A stretch of DNA of 41,102 nucleotides. Origin: Tritrichomonas foetus. Lineage: Eukaryota; Parabasalia; Tritrichomonadida; Tritrichomonadidae. The stretch spans positions 1-41,102 of the forward strand of contig MLAK01000564.1 in the NCBI GenBank assembly GCA_001839685.1, in the 5' to 3' direction. The notes under the pieces are model-generated. The model saw nothing but the letters and a program-made list of their open reading frames with translations, had not been told where the DNA came from and did no database searches. Positions within the stretch are counted from its first letter, which is position 1. Each line of letters begins with the position of its first letter. The translations under genes and the position numbers were made by a program. Shown here in pieces: positions 1 to 7,966 of this stretch.

Positions 1-515
1 CACAAAATCTTTGGGGGACCACTTTGTAAACCTTTCATATAGGAGGAATAGGTTTCATATTCGATAGATCTATATTTAAATTTTGGATTTTTTTTTTGAT
101 CAATATTTAATATATTTTGCTCGATGTTAATCCAATCGAAGTTCTGACATCATTTATGATCTTTCTTTATATTAAAAATATATTTTGATTATAAGACAAT
201 CATTGAAAAAATTTACACAGAAACCAAATTAGTGGTGAAATTCAACACTTTTGAAGCAACATGATGTTTTCCCCTAAAAGGAGACAAAACCAAATTGCCA
301 AAAATTTGCAAATGATGCGAACATTTAAAAATAGAATTTTCATTGATAGGTTTATTGAATGATAAATTCTGTACATTATCGAAAATTTTATTCAATTTCA
401 ATAGAAATTCTTTTACATTGTATATTTTTGTCTAATATTTGAATGTTCTTTTTAGAAAAAGCAAGAATTGTTCTGATTTGATCAATGAATTCAATGCAAA
501 CATTTGAGAATTAGG
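1..515. other. intergenic region before the Rab-like gene
   Basis: No supportable gene. The stretch is AT-rich with stop codons in all frames. The only open frame (213-401, minus) has no family resemblance. No exact trichomonad initiator (TCA-Y-T/A) is visible in the last 40 bases before the ATG at 516. Confidence 0.6.
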
Positions 516-1118
516 ATGACGAGTAGAACATTTAAAGTTCTCATCCTTGGGTCGACAAACACTGGAAAAACATCCATCATCAGACGGTACACGCAAGGCG
601 ACTTCACCGAAAACCATTTCGTCACTCCTCTTCCAATCGCAACCTCTCAAACGCTATCGTATAAAGATATTCGCTACGAGCTTCAAATCTGGGACACAGC
701 TGGGGCCGAGGACTGGGCCTCAATGAACGCCAATGTGTACCACGATTCAAATGCCGTCATTTTCGTTGCAGCCGTCGATAACCAGGCGTCAGTATCAGAA
801 ATTTTCAACGTGTGGCAGCCACGTCTCGGCGAATACATGAAACCGGACGAATACTTAAGCTTCGTTTGCATCAACAAGGCAGATCTCGAAAACCCACTCG
901 TCGACCGCGATGAAATCGAAGATGTGAAATCAAGTCTAAACGCAGTAAGACATTTCGTGGTGACAGCGAAAAACGATAACGATGTAAAAAGCGGAACTGT
1001 ATTTAATATTTTCGACGATGGAAATAATGATAATAATGATATTCACAGCTATGTCGCTTCTGAAATCTCAAAAATGTTTGAGGAGGTTGGAGAAGCACTC
1101 GTGAAGAAAGATATTTAA
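516..1118 (+). CDS. Rab-like small GTPase, stops before its prenylation tail
   Basis: This is a Ras-superfamily, Rab-like GTPase of 200 codons, probably a membrane-traffic switch. The G1 loop is GSTNTGKTS (residues 12-20, Lys18). G3 is WDTAGAED (59-66), G4 is NKAD and G5 is VTAK. The usual catalytic Gln after DTAG is Ala64, so intrinsic GTP hydrolysis may be weak. A short Asn/Asp-rich insertion follows G5, then the last helix. I start at the ATG at 516; the frame extends upstream only to a TTG. The frame closes with TAA at 1116-1118, right after the last helix. Yet the same frame continues for 35 more sense codons into a Lys-rich stretch ending Gly-Gly-Cys (next entry). Without that tail the protein has no lipidation cysteine. 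The gene looks clearly GC-richer than its surroundings. Family assignment is firm; the Rab subfamily is unknown. Confidence 0.9.
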   Translation: MTSRTFKVLILGSTNTGKTSIIRRYTQGDFTENHFVTPLPIATSQTLSYKDIRYELQIWDTAGAEDWASMNANVYHDSNAVIFVAAVDNQASVSEIFNVWQPRLGEYMKPDEYLSFVCINKADLENPLVDRDEIEDVKSSLNAVRHFVVTAKNDNDVKSGTVFNIFDDGNNDNNDIHSYVASEISKMFEEVGEALVKKDI

Positions 1119-1226
1119 AAGCATGGTGAAGGAATTAATTATCCCAAGCCAAACGCAAGCATTGTTATTAAAAGCGAGAAATCGAAGAAAAAAGAAAAGA
1201 AGAAGAAGAAGAAGGGTGGCTGCTAA
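1119..1226 (+). other. in-frame post-stop extension encoding a polybasic Gly-Gly-Cys tail
   Basis: Directly after the TAA at 1116-1118 the frame stays open for 35 codons up to a second TAA (1224-1226). The translation has a Pro/Asn-containing linker, then a run of Lys with few other residues, and ends GGC. Rab GTPases normally have just such a hypervariable basic tail with terminal cysteine for geranylgeranylation. The fit in frame, order and position makes chance unlikely. It is therefore probably the true C-terminus. The stop could be a nonsense mutation, an assembly error or a read-through site. A single terminal Cys is less usual than CC or CXC. Confidence 0.7.
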
Positions 1227-1811
1227 AAATAATCAATATATTAGAAAACGGTGTTAATGAATAAATATTTATTTGATCATTTAATGCCAAATAAATGTTA
1301 TTAGATAGTTCTGGAAAAAAACTCATGCATGCATAGGCTATTAAAATGAGCATCCATTTCAGTGGTTTCATTCAGATTTAGCGAAGTAGTTTTTTTGACA
1401 ATTTGATCGATAATTTTATCTTGTCGTTATATATTAAGTGAGGAAAAAAAAAAAAAAAAAAAATAGAATCCAATTACTGTTAAACTAAACCAAACATCAT
1501 AATTTCTTTTTTTGAAAAAAGCATATTTATAAAACACAAAGGTATGCATTATATTCAATAACATAGCATAAGAAATCAAAACAATTTACTGCAATTATGT
1601 ACAGTGATTCATTTCTTTCTTCCTTCTTCAACTAGACGTCGGCATCAACAAAGACATCAAACAATCCATATAAAACAGAGAATAATGATCTCTATTCATC
1701 ATAAATGACATAAAATTCATTATAAATTGAGAAAAAATAGCAACATACTGTAAAAATGATGAAATAAAAAAGGAGATAAATCACAGTGCATAAACATAAG
1801 ACAAACAATTA
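1227..1811. other. intergenic region between convergent genes
   Basis: The 3' flanks of the Rab-like gene and of the minus-strand gene at 1812-3371. It contains a run of 20 A at 1444-1463. Several AATAAA/TAAA-type signals occur (for example near 1260 and 1291), which could serve 3' processing. No gene is visible. Confidence 0.6.
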
Positions 1812-3371
1812 TTATACTTGATTAATTGTGCTAAGATACTGATAAAATTCAGTTACTTTTTCTGGATCTTGAAAACAAATTCGATAAACAGAAATTTCAC
1901 GATTTTCATTTTGCCCAATAAATTGAATTACATTTCCATTTAATTTTGGAAGCACTTTGGTATAAACTCTAGTGTTCAAAATACATTTCCCAAGGCAGTT
2001 TTGACGCATAACAATTCGATGTATCCCTTCAGTTAGTGTGATTGTGATTCTTCCAGCACCAATGATTGCAAAAGACTTTTTTCCATCTTCCTCTGTAGTT
2101 AAAACATATAATTTTGTGTCAGGAATTTGTAAAATTTTCTTTTCATTTGGTTCAAATTCTTCTTTTGGTTCATTAGCATCATAAATGAAGGAATCGGTGA
2201 AATCTACTCCTTCATTTTTATTATCAGCTTTGTTTGAACCATAACCAAAATTATTAAAAGTAAACATTTCGAATTTTTTCTGTGGATTTGTTTTTGAAGT
2301 GAAACATCTTCCAGTACCGAAGTGAAATTTGACTGAAAACGTGGGAGATTTTCCTGTCCCAACTGATGAAAAGTTGTTGACAACAGTTTTATTAGAAAAT
2401 TCAGATGTTTTTTCTTTATCAGAATCAAATAGATTGAAAGCAGCAGAATTATTTATGGCAATTGTATCATTAACAAGATTTACATTGTTTGCATTATTCA
2501 TATTATTTACATTACTAATATTATTCATATTATTTACATTACTAATATTATTCATATTATTTACATTACTAATATTATTCATATTATTTACATTACTAAT
2601 ATTATTTACATTATTCAGATTGCTTATGTTATTAACATTGTTCAAATTGTTTATATTGTTTAAATGATTAATGCTACTTAGGTTAGTCAAATTATTTATA
2701 GTATTGATATCATTTGTGGTTTGATTAATATTGATTAATGGATTAGCTTGTGGGATTGAATTGAGGTTTATGTTGTTTTGATTATTTAGCATGATTGGGT
2801 TGGAATTACTTGGGAGAATAGTGCCAGGATTGTTAGCTGCAATTCCACTATTGATAGGGTTGATTGGATTGATGGATGGAATACTCCCGACATTATTAAT
2901 ATTATTTATCATATTTGGAGGAATAGCTGGGATTGTTGGCGTGGCTACAATATTAGCGGATGTTTTGTTACTTAGCGCATCAATTATTTGATTACTGAGA
3001 TTGGAATTATTATCGTCGATCGGCTTGGCAGATAAAACCTGAGAAATTGGAGGAATAGAAATCGTGGGGGGTGGAACAGTTCCAATGACACTGGGTAAAG
3101 ATACAGGCGTGGTCACTGGGGCTGTACTAGGAGGAAAACTATTCAATATTTTTGGTTTTTGCGAAAAATCAGGCGGGATGATAGAATTTGACTCGGAATC
3201 GCTTTGTTGTACTGTATTATCGTCAGTTAATTGAGATAGAAAGCCAATAAAGGGAGTGGATTGCTGCGAACTTTGAGAAGATGGAGGCGGAATTTTTGAA
3301 GCAACTAAATTGGAGTTGGGAAACATTGCTGGCTTCTCTACTGAGTTCTGCCCAGGTCCAGCATTAAACAT
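1812..3371 (-). CDS. Asn-rich protein with C-terminal Ran-binding (RanBP1/Nup50-like) domain
   Basis: A 519-residue protein starting at the ATG at 3371-3369. Residues 1 to about 330 are low complexity, Ser/Pro/Thr-rich then very Asn-rich, with four exact 27-bp repeats encoding Asn-Val-Asn-Asn-Met-Asn-Asn-Ile-Ser. Residues about 395-519 look folded. They resemble the RanBP1/Nup50-type PH fold: a GAGRITITL strand, a basic HRIVMRQ motif, GKCILNTRVY, and a C-terminal helix (FYQYL). If right, it is a Nup50/Nup2-like Ran-GTP-binding factor at the nuclear pore. Few FG dipeptides occur, so it is not a classical FG nucleoporin. The domain call rests on motif spacing read by eye; another PH-like (EVH1/WH1) domain is the main alternative. 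The next gene upstream runs in the same direction, 419 bases away. Confidence 0.65.
   Translation of the reverse strand: MFNAGPGQNSVEKPAMFPNSNLVASKIPPPSSQSSQQSTPFIGFLSQLTDDNTVQQSDSESNSIIPPDFSQKPKILNSFPPSTAPVTTPVSLPSVIGTVPPPTISIPPISQVLSAKPIDDNNSNLSNQIIDALSNKTSANIVATPTIPAIPPNMINNINNVGSIPSINPINPINSGIAANNPGTILPSNSNPIMLNNQNNINLNSIPQANPLININQTTNDINTINNLTNLSSINHLNNINNLNNVNNISNLNNVNNISNVNNMNNISNVNNMNNISNVNNMNNISNVNNMNNANNVNLVNDTIAINNSAAFNLFDSDKEKTSEFSNKTVVNNFSSVGTGKSPTFSVKFHFGTGRCFTSKTNPQKKFEMFTFNNFGYGSNKADNKNEGVDFTDSFIYDANEPKEEFEPNEKKILQIPDTKLYVLTTEEDGKKSFAIIGAGRITITLTEGIHRIVMRQNCLGKCILNTRVYTKVLPKLNGNVIQFIGQNENREISVYRICFQDPEKVTEFYQYLSTINQV
2493..2600 (-). repeat. 4 x 27-bp in-frame minisatellite
   Basis: Four identical 27-base units at 2493-2519, 2520-2546, 2547-2573 and 2574-2600, within the Asn-rich part of the 1812-3371 gene. 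Each encodes a nine-residue unit, so copy-number change keeps the frame. Degenerate copies continue to about 2650. Confidence 0.95.
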
Positions 3372-3790
3372 CGATTTTTACCAATAGTTATAGTCTTTCG
3401 GATTTTGAGGAGACCGTTTATTTGATCATCAATAATATGTCAGTTCAACATCATGAGAGTCATTACCAAAAACTTCAATCAACTGACTTACTCATGATAC
3501 TAGGTCATTCCAACAAAGCTAAAAAAAATATTAACTCACATTCTTTCATTCATAACAGGGAAATAATAATAATAAAATGCCTGGCATCAAAAATCAATTT
3601 ACGAATTCATAGAATCACACTTTACTACTAAAAGTTAAGTCAGAAATTCAAAATTAACCTTTCGAATTGATATCTTTGAAGTTTGGTCGTGATACAGATG
3701 CATAAATCAAACACAACAAAAGAAAATTTAAAAAAAAAAACAAAAAATCACAAAAGCATAAAATAAATAAAGAATGATACAAACCATGAT
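3372..3790. other. intergenic region between two minus-strand genes
   Basis: AT-rich promoter region of the 1812-3371 gene and 3' flank of the AAA gene. A 69-codon plus-strand frame (3422-3631) has no coding character. Nothing else is seen. Confidence 0.55.
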
Positions 3791-6700
3791 TTACTTATTG
3801 AAAGGATCATATTTGGCAAACTCATCAACGGGTTTAGGCTTTTCAGGCTGCAATAAATCCATTGGAATTGCAACACCTGGCCTCTGCTGTTGCTGCATTG
3901 GCATTCCACCTTGGCCGCCAAAACCACCAGCATTAAAACCGCCATTGTTGAATCCACCGCCACCTTGGAATCCTCCACCACCTTGGAATCCACTGCCACC
4001 AGCGTTGTATCCTTGTTGCATTTGGTAGTATTGCGGTTGTGGTCTGTAAAAGTTTGAAGTTGGGGTGCTGAATGGATCGTTCGGGTTGTAGGCGCCGAAG
4101 TTTTGTTGTTGATTGTTTTGGGTGTAAAGTGGAGTAGAAAATGGATCTGCTTGGTTGAAGCCTTGATTGTAATTGTTGAATTGTTGTTGTTGTCCAAACT
4201 GCCCACCAGCATTGAATTGTTGCTGCATCGGCGGCTGTTGTTGCATTTGTTGTTGCTGTTGAGGTATTTGCCCAAAGTTTCCTCCAGCATTGAATTGTTG
4301 CTGTTGTTGTGGAAAACTTTGCATTTGTTGTGGAAAACTTTGCATTTGTTGTGGAAAACTTTGCATTTGTTGTGGAAAACTTTGCATTTGTTGTGGTTGT
4401 TGCTGCATTGGCTGTAGCATTGGTTGTTGTTGCATTGGCTGTTGCATTGGTTGTTGTTGCATTGGCTGTTGCATTGGTTGTTGTTGCATTGGCTGCTGTT
4501 GCATTGGCTGCTGTTGCATTGGTTGTTGTTGCTGTTGTTGTATGACAGGAGCAGGTGTCATCAAATCGAGAATATCTTCTTGATGAGATGTTTGCGGTTG
4601 CATTTGTTGTTGTTGCACTGGCTGCTGCTGTGATTGATTTTGTTTGTTGAAGAGATCAAATTGGTTTTGATGTTGTGGTTGTTGTTGTGAGACAAATGGA
4701 CTATTTTCTTGTGTAACAGGTGGTCCAAACGGATCAGCAACTGGTTCTGGTGTCTTGTTTTGGTTTGCTTGTGGTTGTTGAGCAAATGGATTCGATGGCT
4801 GGGCAAATGGATTAGACTGCTGCTGTTGTTGTTGTTGTTGCTGTTGCTGTTGTTGTTGCTGTTGTTGTTGCTGTTGTTGTTGTTGTTGCTTTGGTGGTTC
4901 TTGTAGTTGCTCTTGTTGTTGGACTTGCTGCGGCTGTGAAGTTTGTTGTTGTTGTTGATTTTGGCGCTGATTGAAAATAGCAAATTGATCATTCTTTGGT
5001 GGCACAGTTTGTGCAGGTGGTTGTACTGGTGTTGTTTGAGAAGCTTCATTTTCTTCACTAGGATTGGTTGGTACTTCTGGTTCAGGTGGCGGTGCAAGAT
5101 TAGAATTAGCATTTGTAGGAGCATTGCTTTGATTCTTCTTATTTGAGAGTTTCTTGAACAAATCATCATTTTCAAAGTTGGAGAATGGATCATTTTGTGG
5201 AGGTTGTGATTGTCCACTGTTCATGATATTCGACTGGTTATTGTTAAATGGATCAACAGCACCAGATGGGGTAGCAAAGGGATTATTTTGCTGTTGTTGT
5301 ACATTTTGTGTGTTGTATGGATCTGGGGCATTTGAAGGTGTTGCAAAAGGATTATTTTGTTGCTGTTGCTGTTGAGCATTTCCAGCAAATGGATTGCTTT
5401 GCTGTTGTTGAACATTTTCACCAAATGGATTGTTTTGCTGTGGAGTTTCTTGTTGTTGGAGTTTGGAATCAAATGGATCTGGTTGTGGTGATGGTTGCCC
5501 AAACGGATTTGATTGTGATGCGGTTTGAGTGTTAAATGGATCAACAGCACCAGGTGGTGTAGAAAATGGATCATTTTGTTGCTGTGCAGATGATTGTGCA
5601 GATGATTGAGCTGGCGAATTTGATGAAGGAATCGTGAATGGATCAGGCTTGTCTGAAGGTGCACCAAATAAATTATCAATTGGAATCTCTGTACCGGATG
5701 GTTTTGACGATTCTTTAAACATGTCAAATTGATTTCCTCCTCCTGCTAATGCTACTGGTGCAGGTGCAAGCATATCTGCTGATCCAGCTTGCGGCTTGTT
5801 TGGTTGTTCAAAAACATTTGAAGATGGGGCAAATGGATCCGCTGAACCAATATTTGCTTTATTTTGCTGTATATCTGGTTGTTTTGGTCTTCCAAACATG
5901 TCAGTATCAATTTTTGGTATTGTATCTGCACTTCCTGGTGCTTTGGAACCTGAAGGACTACCTCTAATTCCACCGAAGATATCAATATCACTAGCATTTC
6001 CTAGTTGCCCTTGTGATTGTGGTGGTTGGTCGACTTTGTTTGCATTTGATCCACTTCCAATAAAGCCAGCAAATGGATCTTTAATTGCAAAGCTATCATT
6101 ATTCTCTGGTGCATTTTGTTGTAATTGATTATTTTGTTGTTGTTGAATTGTTTGTGACATTCCAAATTGATCACCAAATCCATTTGATGCATTCACCGAA
6201 TTCTCCATTGAGTTCACATTCAATTTCGGTGAAGATGGGGGAGTAACTCCAAATCCACCAAATGGGTCAACATAATTCTCATTTTCTTGTTCTTCTTGTT
6301 GTTGAGGTTGAAAAGAGATATTATTATCGTTATTAAGATTTCCAAAGCTGTCAAATTGATCGTTGTCAAGTTTGTTTGAATTTTCGAAATCATTTGAAGC
6401 TGTTGGATATTCAATTATAGTTAATGGGAAATGACTTGTCTTTAATGAGTTCTGTGAACAAGATTTCACAATATCATCATCAGTTGGAAAAGAATCACCG
6501 GAAAAGCTATTATAAACCAAAGCATTAACTGCCAAATTAGTAATTTCTTCCAGTTCACGACATGTTTTGCCATCTGTTGTCCGACCAGATATGATACTGA
6601 TATCATGATCATTAATTTTCAGTCCTAAAGTATTCAATCTTAAAATTTCTGAGCGTTGGAGCTTGTCTGGATTTTCCAAAGTGATTTCAAATGCGAATCT

Positions 6701-7765
6701 ACCAAATCTAAGCAAACATGGGTCAATTTCGTCTTTGTTGTGAGCAGAAGCAACAACGATAACACCAGGTTGTGAAAGTGTTTTATCGAGTAAAGAAACA
6801 AATAATGCATGAAGTCTCTTTGTATCAAGATCGCTATCGTCTGGCACTTTTTGGGCCAATTTTTGAATATCATCAAATAAAAGAATTGATGGCAATTTTT
6901 GAAGAGCATCAATGAAATATTGTTGTAATTCATCCATGGCATCTTCGGGTGGAAGACTTACAAGATCTGGTGTTTTTATGTAAAAATATGGAATCCGACA
7001 TTCACGAGAAATGGCAAGAAGGTGGCTAGTTTTTCCTGTTCCAGATTCACCATAAAATATGATACCATTCGAATTTTGAATTCCAAGTGTTTTCAATAGT
7101 CCTAAATGTTGGATTGGCAATTGGATAAATTTGTGGATCTGATTCTTGACTTCTGGAAGAATACTTAGGTCAGTGAAATAGCGTCCAAGTGTAAGTGCGG
7201 CAGGTGGTGCATCCTGTGGCTTTATAACTACAACACGTGTTCGTGGAGTGGTGAAACAATATTTATCCATTGGAATCAGCTTCAGAACTCGGAATTGCCG
7301 TATAGCACCTTCAATAAACAAGGAAAAAGTAGCGCCAATTGAAACTGGATGACTTTCGATTTGGAAATATTGATAAATCTGATCTGTATAATTTACGTTT
7401 CCTGGATCGAAAAGAGGAACAATTTGAATGGCATCGGCTCGAGTTTTCGAATCAATTGTTAATATTCCAACATTATCGTCTTTGGTAACTTCCAAAGAAA
7501 ATTGAAGCAATTTTGGCACTTTTATCGATTGTGGGGGACAGGCTGGGTCCGGAACCACCTTAACCGTAAGTCTGAGTTTTCTTCCGATGATAACCGCATA
7601 CGGGGAATCGACGAGATGGTTTTCTTTCATTTTATCAGGGTGCATAAAAATTGCAAAGTTGATTGGAATCGAGGAAGGAATTACTTTGAATCGACTCTGT
7701 GGAGGCAATTCTTCTTGTTCTTCTATATCAGATTCTGTATAATCGTAATCAGAATCACTTGACAT
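3791..7765 (-). CDS. CDC48/p97-type N domain + single AAA module fused to Gln-rich endocytic-adaptor-like tail
   Basis: One uninterrupted 1324-codon frame from the ATG at 7765. Residues about 25-190 resemble the p97 N domain, clearest in its second half (YFQIESHPVSIGATF and KYCFTTPRTRVVV). Residues about 195-420 are one AAA module like p97 D1: Walker A GESGTGKT (239-246), Walker B ILLFDD (294-299; Asp replaces the catalytic Glu), and the Arg-finger segment LLRFGR (Arg353, Arg356). The usual sensor-1 Asn appears to be His342. A second AAA module (D2) is absent. Instead about 870 residues are Gln/Asn/Pro-rich, with about 13 DPF and 7 NPF tripeptides, a clathrin-box-like DILDLM, PMDLLQP, and a C-terminal DPFNK. 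In known adaptors such as epsin, AP180 and Eps15, DPF binds the AP-2 appendage and NPF binds EH domains. I infer an ATP-regulated coat or endocytic factor. Weak ATPase activity is possible. Confidence 0.85.
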   Translation of the reverse strand: MSSDSDYDYTESDIEEQEELPPQSRFKVIPSSIPINFAIFMHPDKMKENHLVDSPYAVIIGRKLRLTVKVVPDPACPPQSIKVPKLLQFSLEVTKDDNVGILTIDSKTRADAIQIVPLFDPGNVNYTDQIYQYFQIESHPVSIGATFSLFIEGAIRQFRVLKLIPMDKYCFTTPRTRVVVIKPQDAPPAALTLGRYFTDLSILPEVKNQIHKFIQLPIQHLGLLKTLGIQNSNGIIFYGESGTGKTSHLLAISRECRIPYFYIKTPDLVSLPPEDAMDELQQYFIDALQKLPSILLFDDIQKLAQKVPDDSDLDTKRLHALFVSLLDKTLSQPGVIVVASAHNKDEIDPCLLRFGRFAFEITLENPDKLQRSEILRLNTLGLKINDHDISIISGRTTDGKTCRELEEITNLAVNALVYNSFSGDSFPTDDDIVKSCSQNSLKTSHFPLTIIEYPTASNDFENSNKLDNDQFDSFGNLNNDNNISFQPQQQEEQENENYVDPFGGFGVTPPSSPKLNVNSMENSVNASNGFGDQFGMSQTIQQQQNNQLQQNAPENNDSFAIKDPFAGFIGSGSNANKVDQPPQSQGQLGNASDIDIFGGIRGSPSGSKAPGSADTIPKIDTDMFGRPKQPDIQQNKANIGSADPFAPSSNVFEQPNKPQAGSADMLAPAPVALAGGGNQFDMFKESSKPSGTEIPIDNLFGAPSDKPDPFTIPSSNSPAQSSAQSSAQQQNDPFSTPPGAVDPFNTQTASQSNPFGQPSPQPDPFDSKLQQQETPQQNNPFGENVQQQQSNPFAGNAQQQQQQNNPFATPSNAPDPYNTQNVQQQQNNPFATPSGAVDPFNNNQSNIMNSGQSQPPQNDPFSNFENDDLFKKLSNKKNQSNAPTNANSNLAPPPEPEVPTNPSEENEASQTTPVQPPAQTVPPKNDQFAIFNQRQNQQQQQTSQPQQVQQQEQLQEPPKQQQQQQQQQQQQQQQQQQQQQQQQSNPFAQPSNPFAQQPQANQNKTPEPVADPFGPPVTQENSPFVSQQQPQHQNQFDLFNKQNQSQQQPVQQQQMQPQTSHQEDILDLMTPAPVIQQQQQQPMQQQPMQQQPMQQQPMQQPMQQQPMQQPMQQQPMLQPMQQQPQQMQSFPQQMQSFPQQMQSFPQQMQSFPQQQQQFNAGGNFGQIPQQQQQMQQQPPMQQQFNAGGQFGQQQQFNNYNQGFNQADPFSTPLYTQNNQQQNFGAYNPNDPFSTPTSNFYRPQPQYYQMQQGYNAGGSGFQGGGGFQGGGGFNNGGFNAGGFGGQGGMPMQQQQRPGVAIPMDLLQPEKPKPVDEFAKYDPFNK
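4306..4389 (-). repeat. 4 x 21-bp coding repeat (Met-Gln-Ser-Phe-Pro-Gln-Gln)
   Basis: Four near-identical 21-base units inside the tail of the AAA fusion gene; the shared GGAAAACTTT core recurs at 4311, 4331, 4352 and 4373 (plus strand). In frame, giving a heptapeptide repeat. Confidence 0.9.
4400..4535 (-). repeat. imperfect Gln-Pro-Met coding repeat
   Basis: Tandem 9- and 12-base units encoding QQPM/QQQPM about eight times, with one Leu variant, in the tail of the AAA fusion protein. This suggests recent slippage or unequal exchange. Confidence 0.85.
4817..4888 (-). repeat. 24-codon polyglutamine tract
   Basis: 24 consecutive Gln codons, a mix of CAA and CAG, in the tail of the AAA fusion protein just before two NPFAQ motifs. 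Mixed codons suggest selection on the peptide as well as slippage. Confidence 0.92.
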
Positions 7766-7966
7766 TTTGATGAGAAAAATTTAATCGTTTTTATATCAAA
7801 TGTCATACTATTATGTGATATATAGAAAAAGTGGAAATCTCTAAAAACCTATATGCTTTCATTTGCTATGGAATTCTAGAATTCAAAAGAAGACCATATA
7901 AATAAGGAAAAAGTTATAAAAAGTGAATGTTTTTCTTACGTTAACAGAAATTACATCATCAAAGAA
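7766..7966. promoter_or_regulatory. divergent promoter between AAA fusion and cobalamin adenosyltransferase genes
   Basis: Only 201 bases separate two divergent start codons. On each strand TCATCAAA lies 1-4 bases before the ATG (plus strand 7956-7963; minus strand 7774-7767). This is close to but not an exact match of the trichomonad initiator TCA-Y-T/A. Function is inferred from position only. Confidence 0.4.

Noticed and set aside
213..222. ACACAG, like the 3' end of a trichomonad intron
   Set aside because: No ACTAAC branch sequence precedes it and there is no exon on either side.
1168..1371. 67-codon minus-strand frame
   Set aside because: It is antisense to the Lys-rich Rab tail; the Phe/Ser run simply mirrors the AAG codons.
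1661..1700. ACAGAGA resembling the U6 snRNA box
   Set aside because: The downstream AGATTAGCA part of U6 is missing and no snRNA structure follows.
4103..4906. Several plus-strand open frames rich in Cys, Leu or Val
   Set aside because: They are antisense shadows of Gln codons and repeats in the AAA fusion gene; no initiator and no family resemblance.
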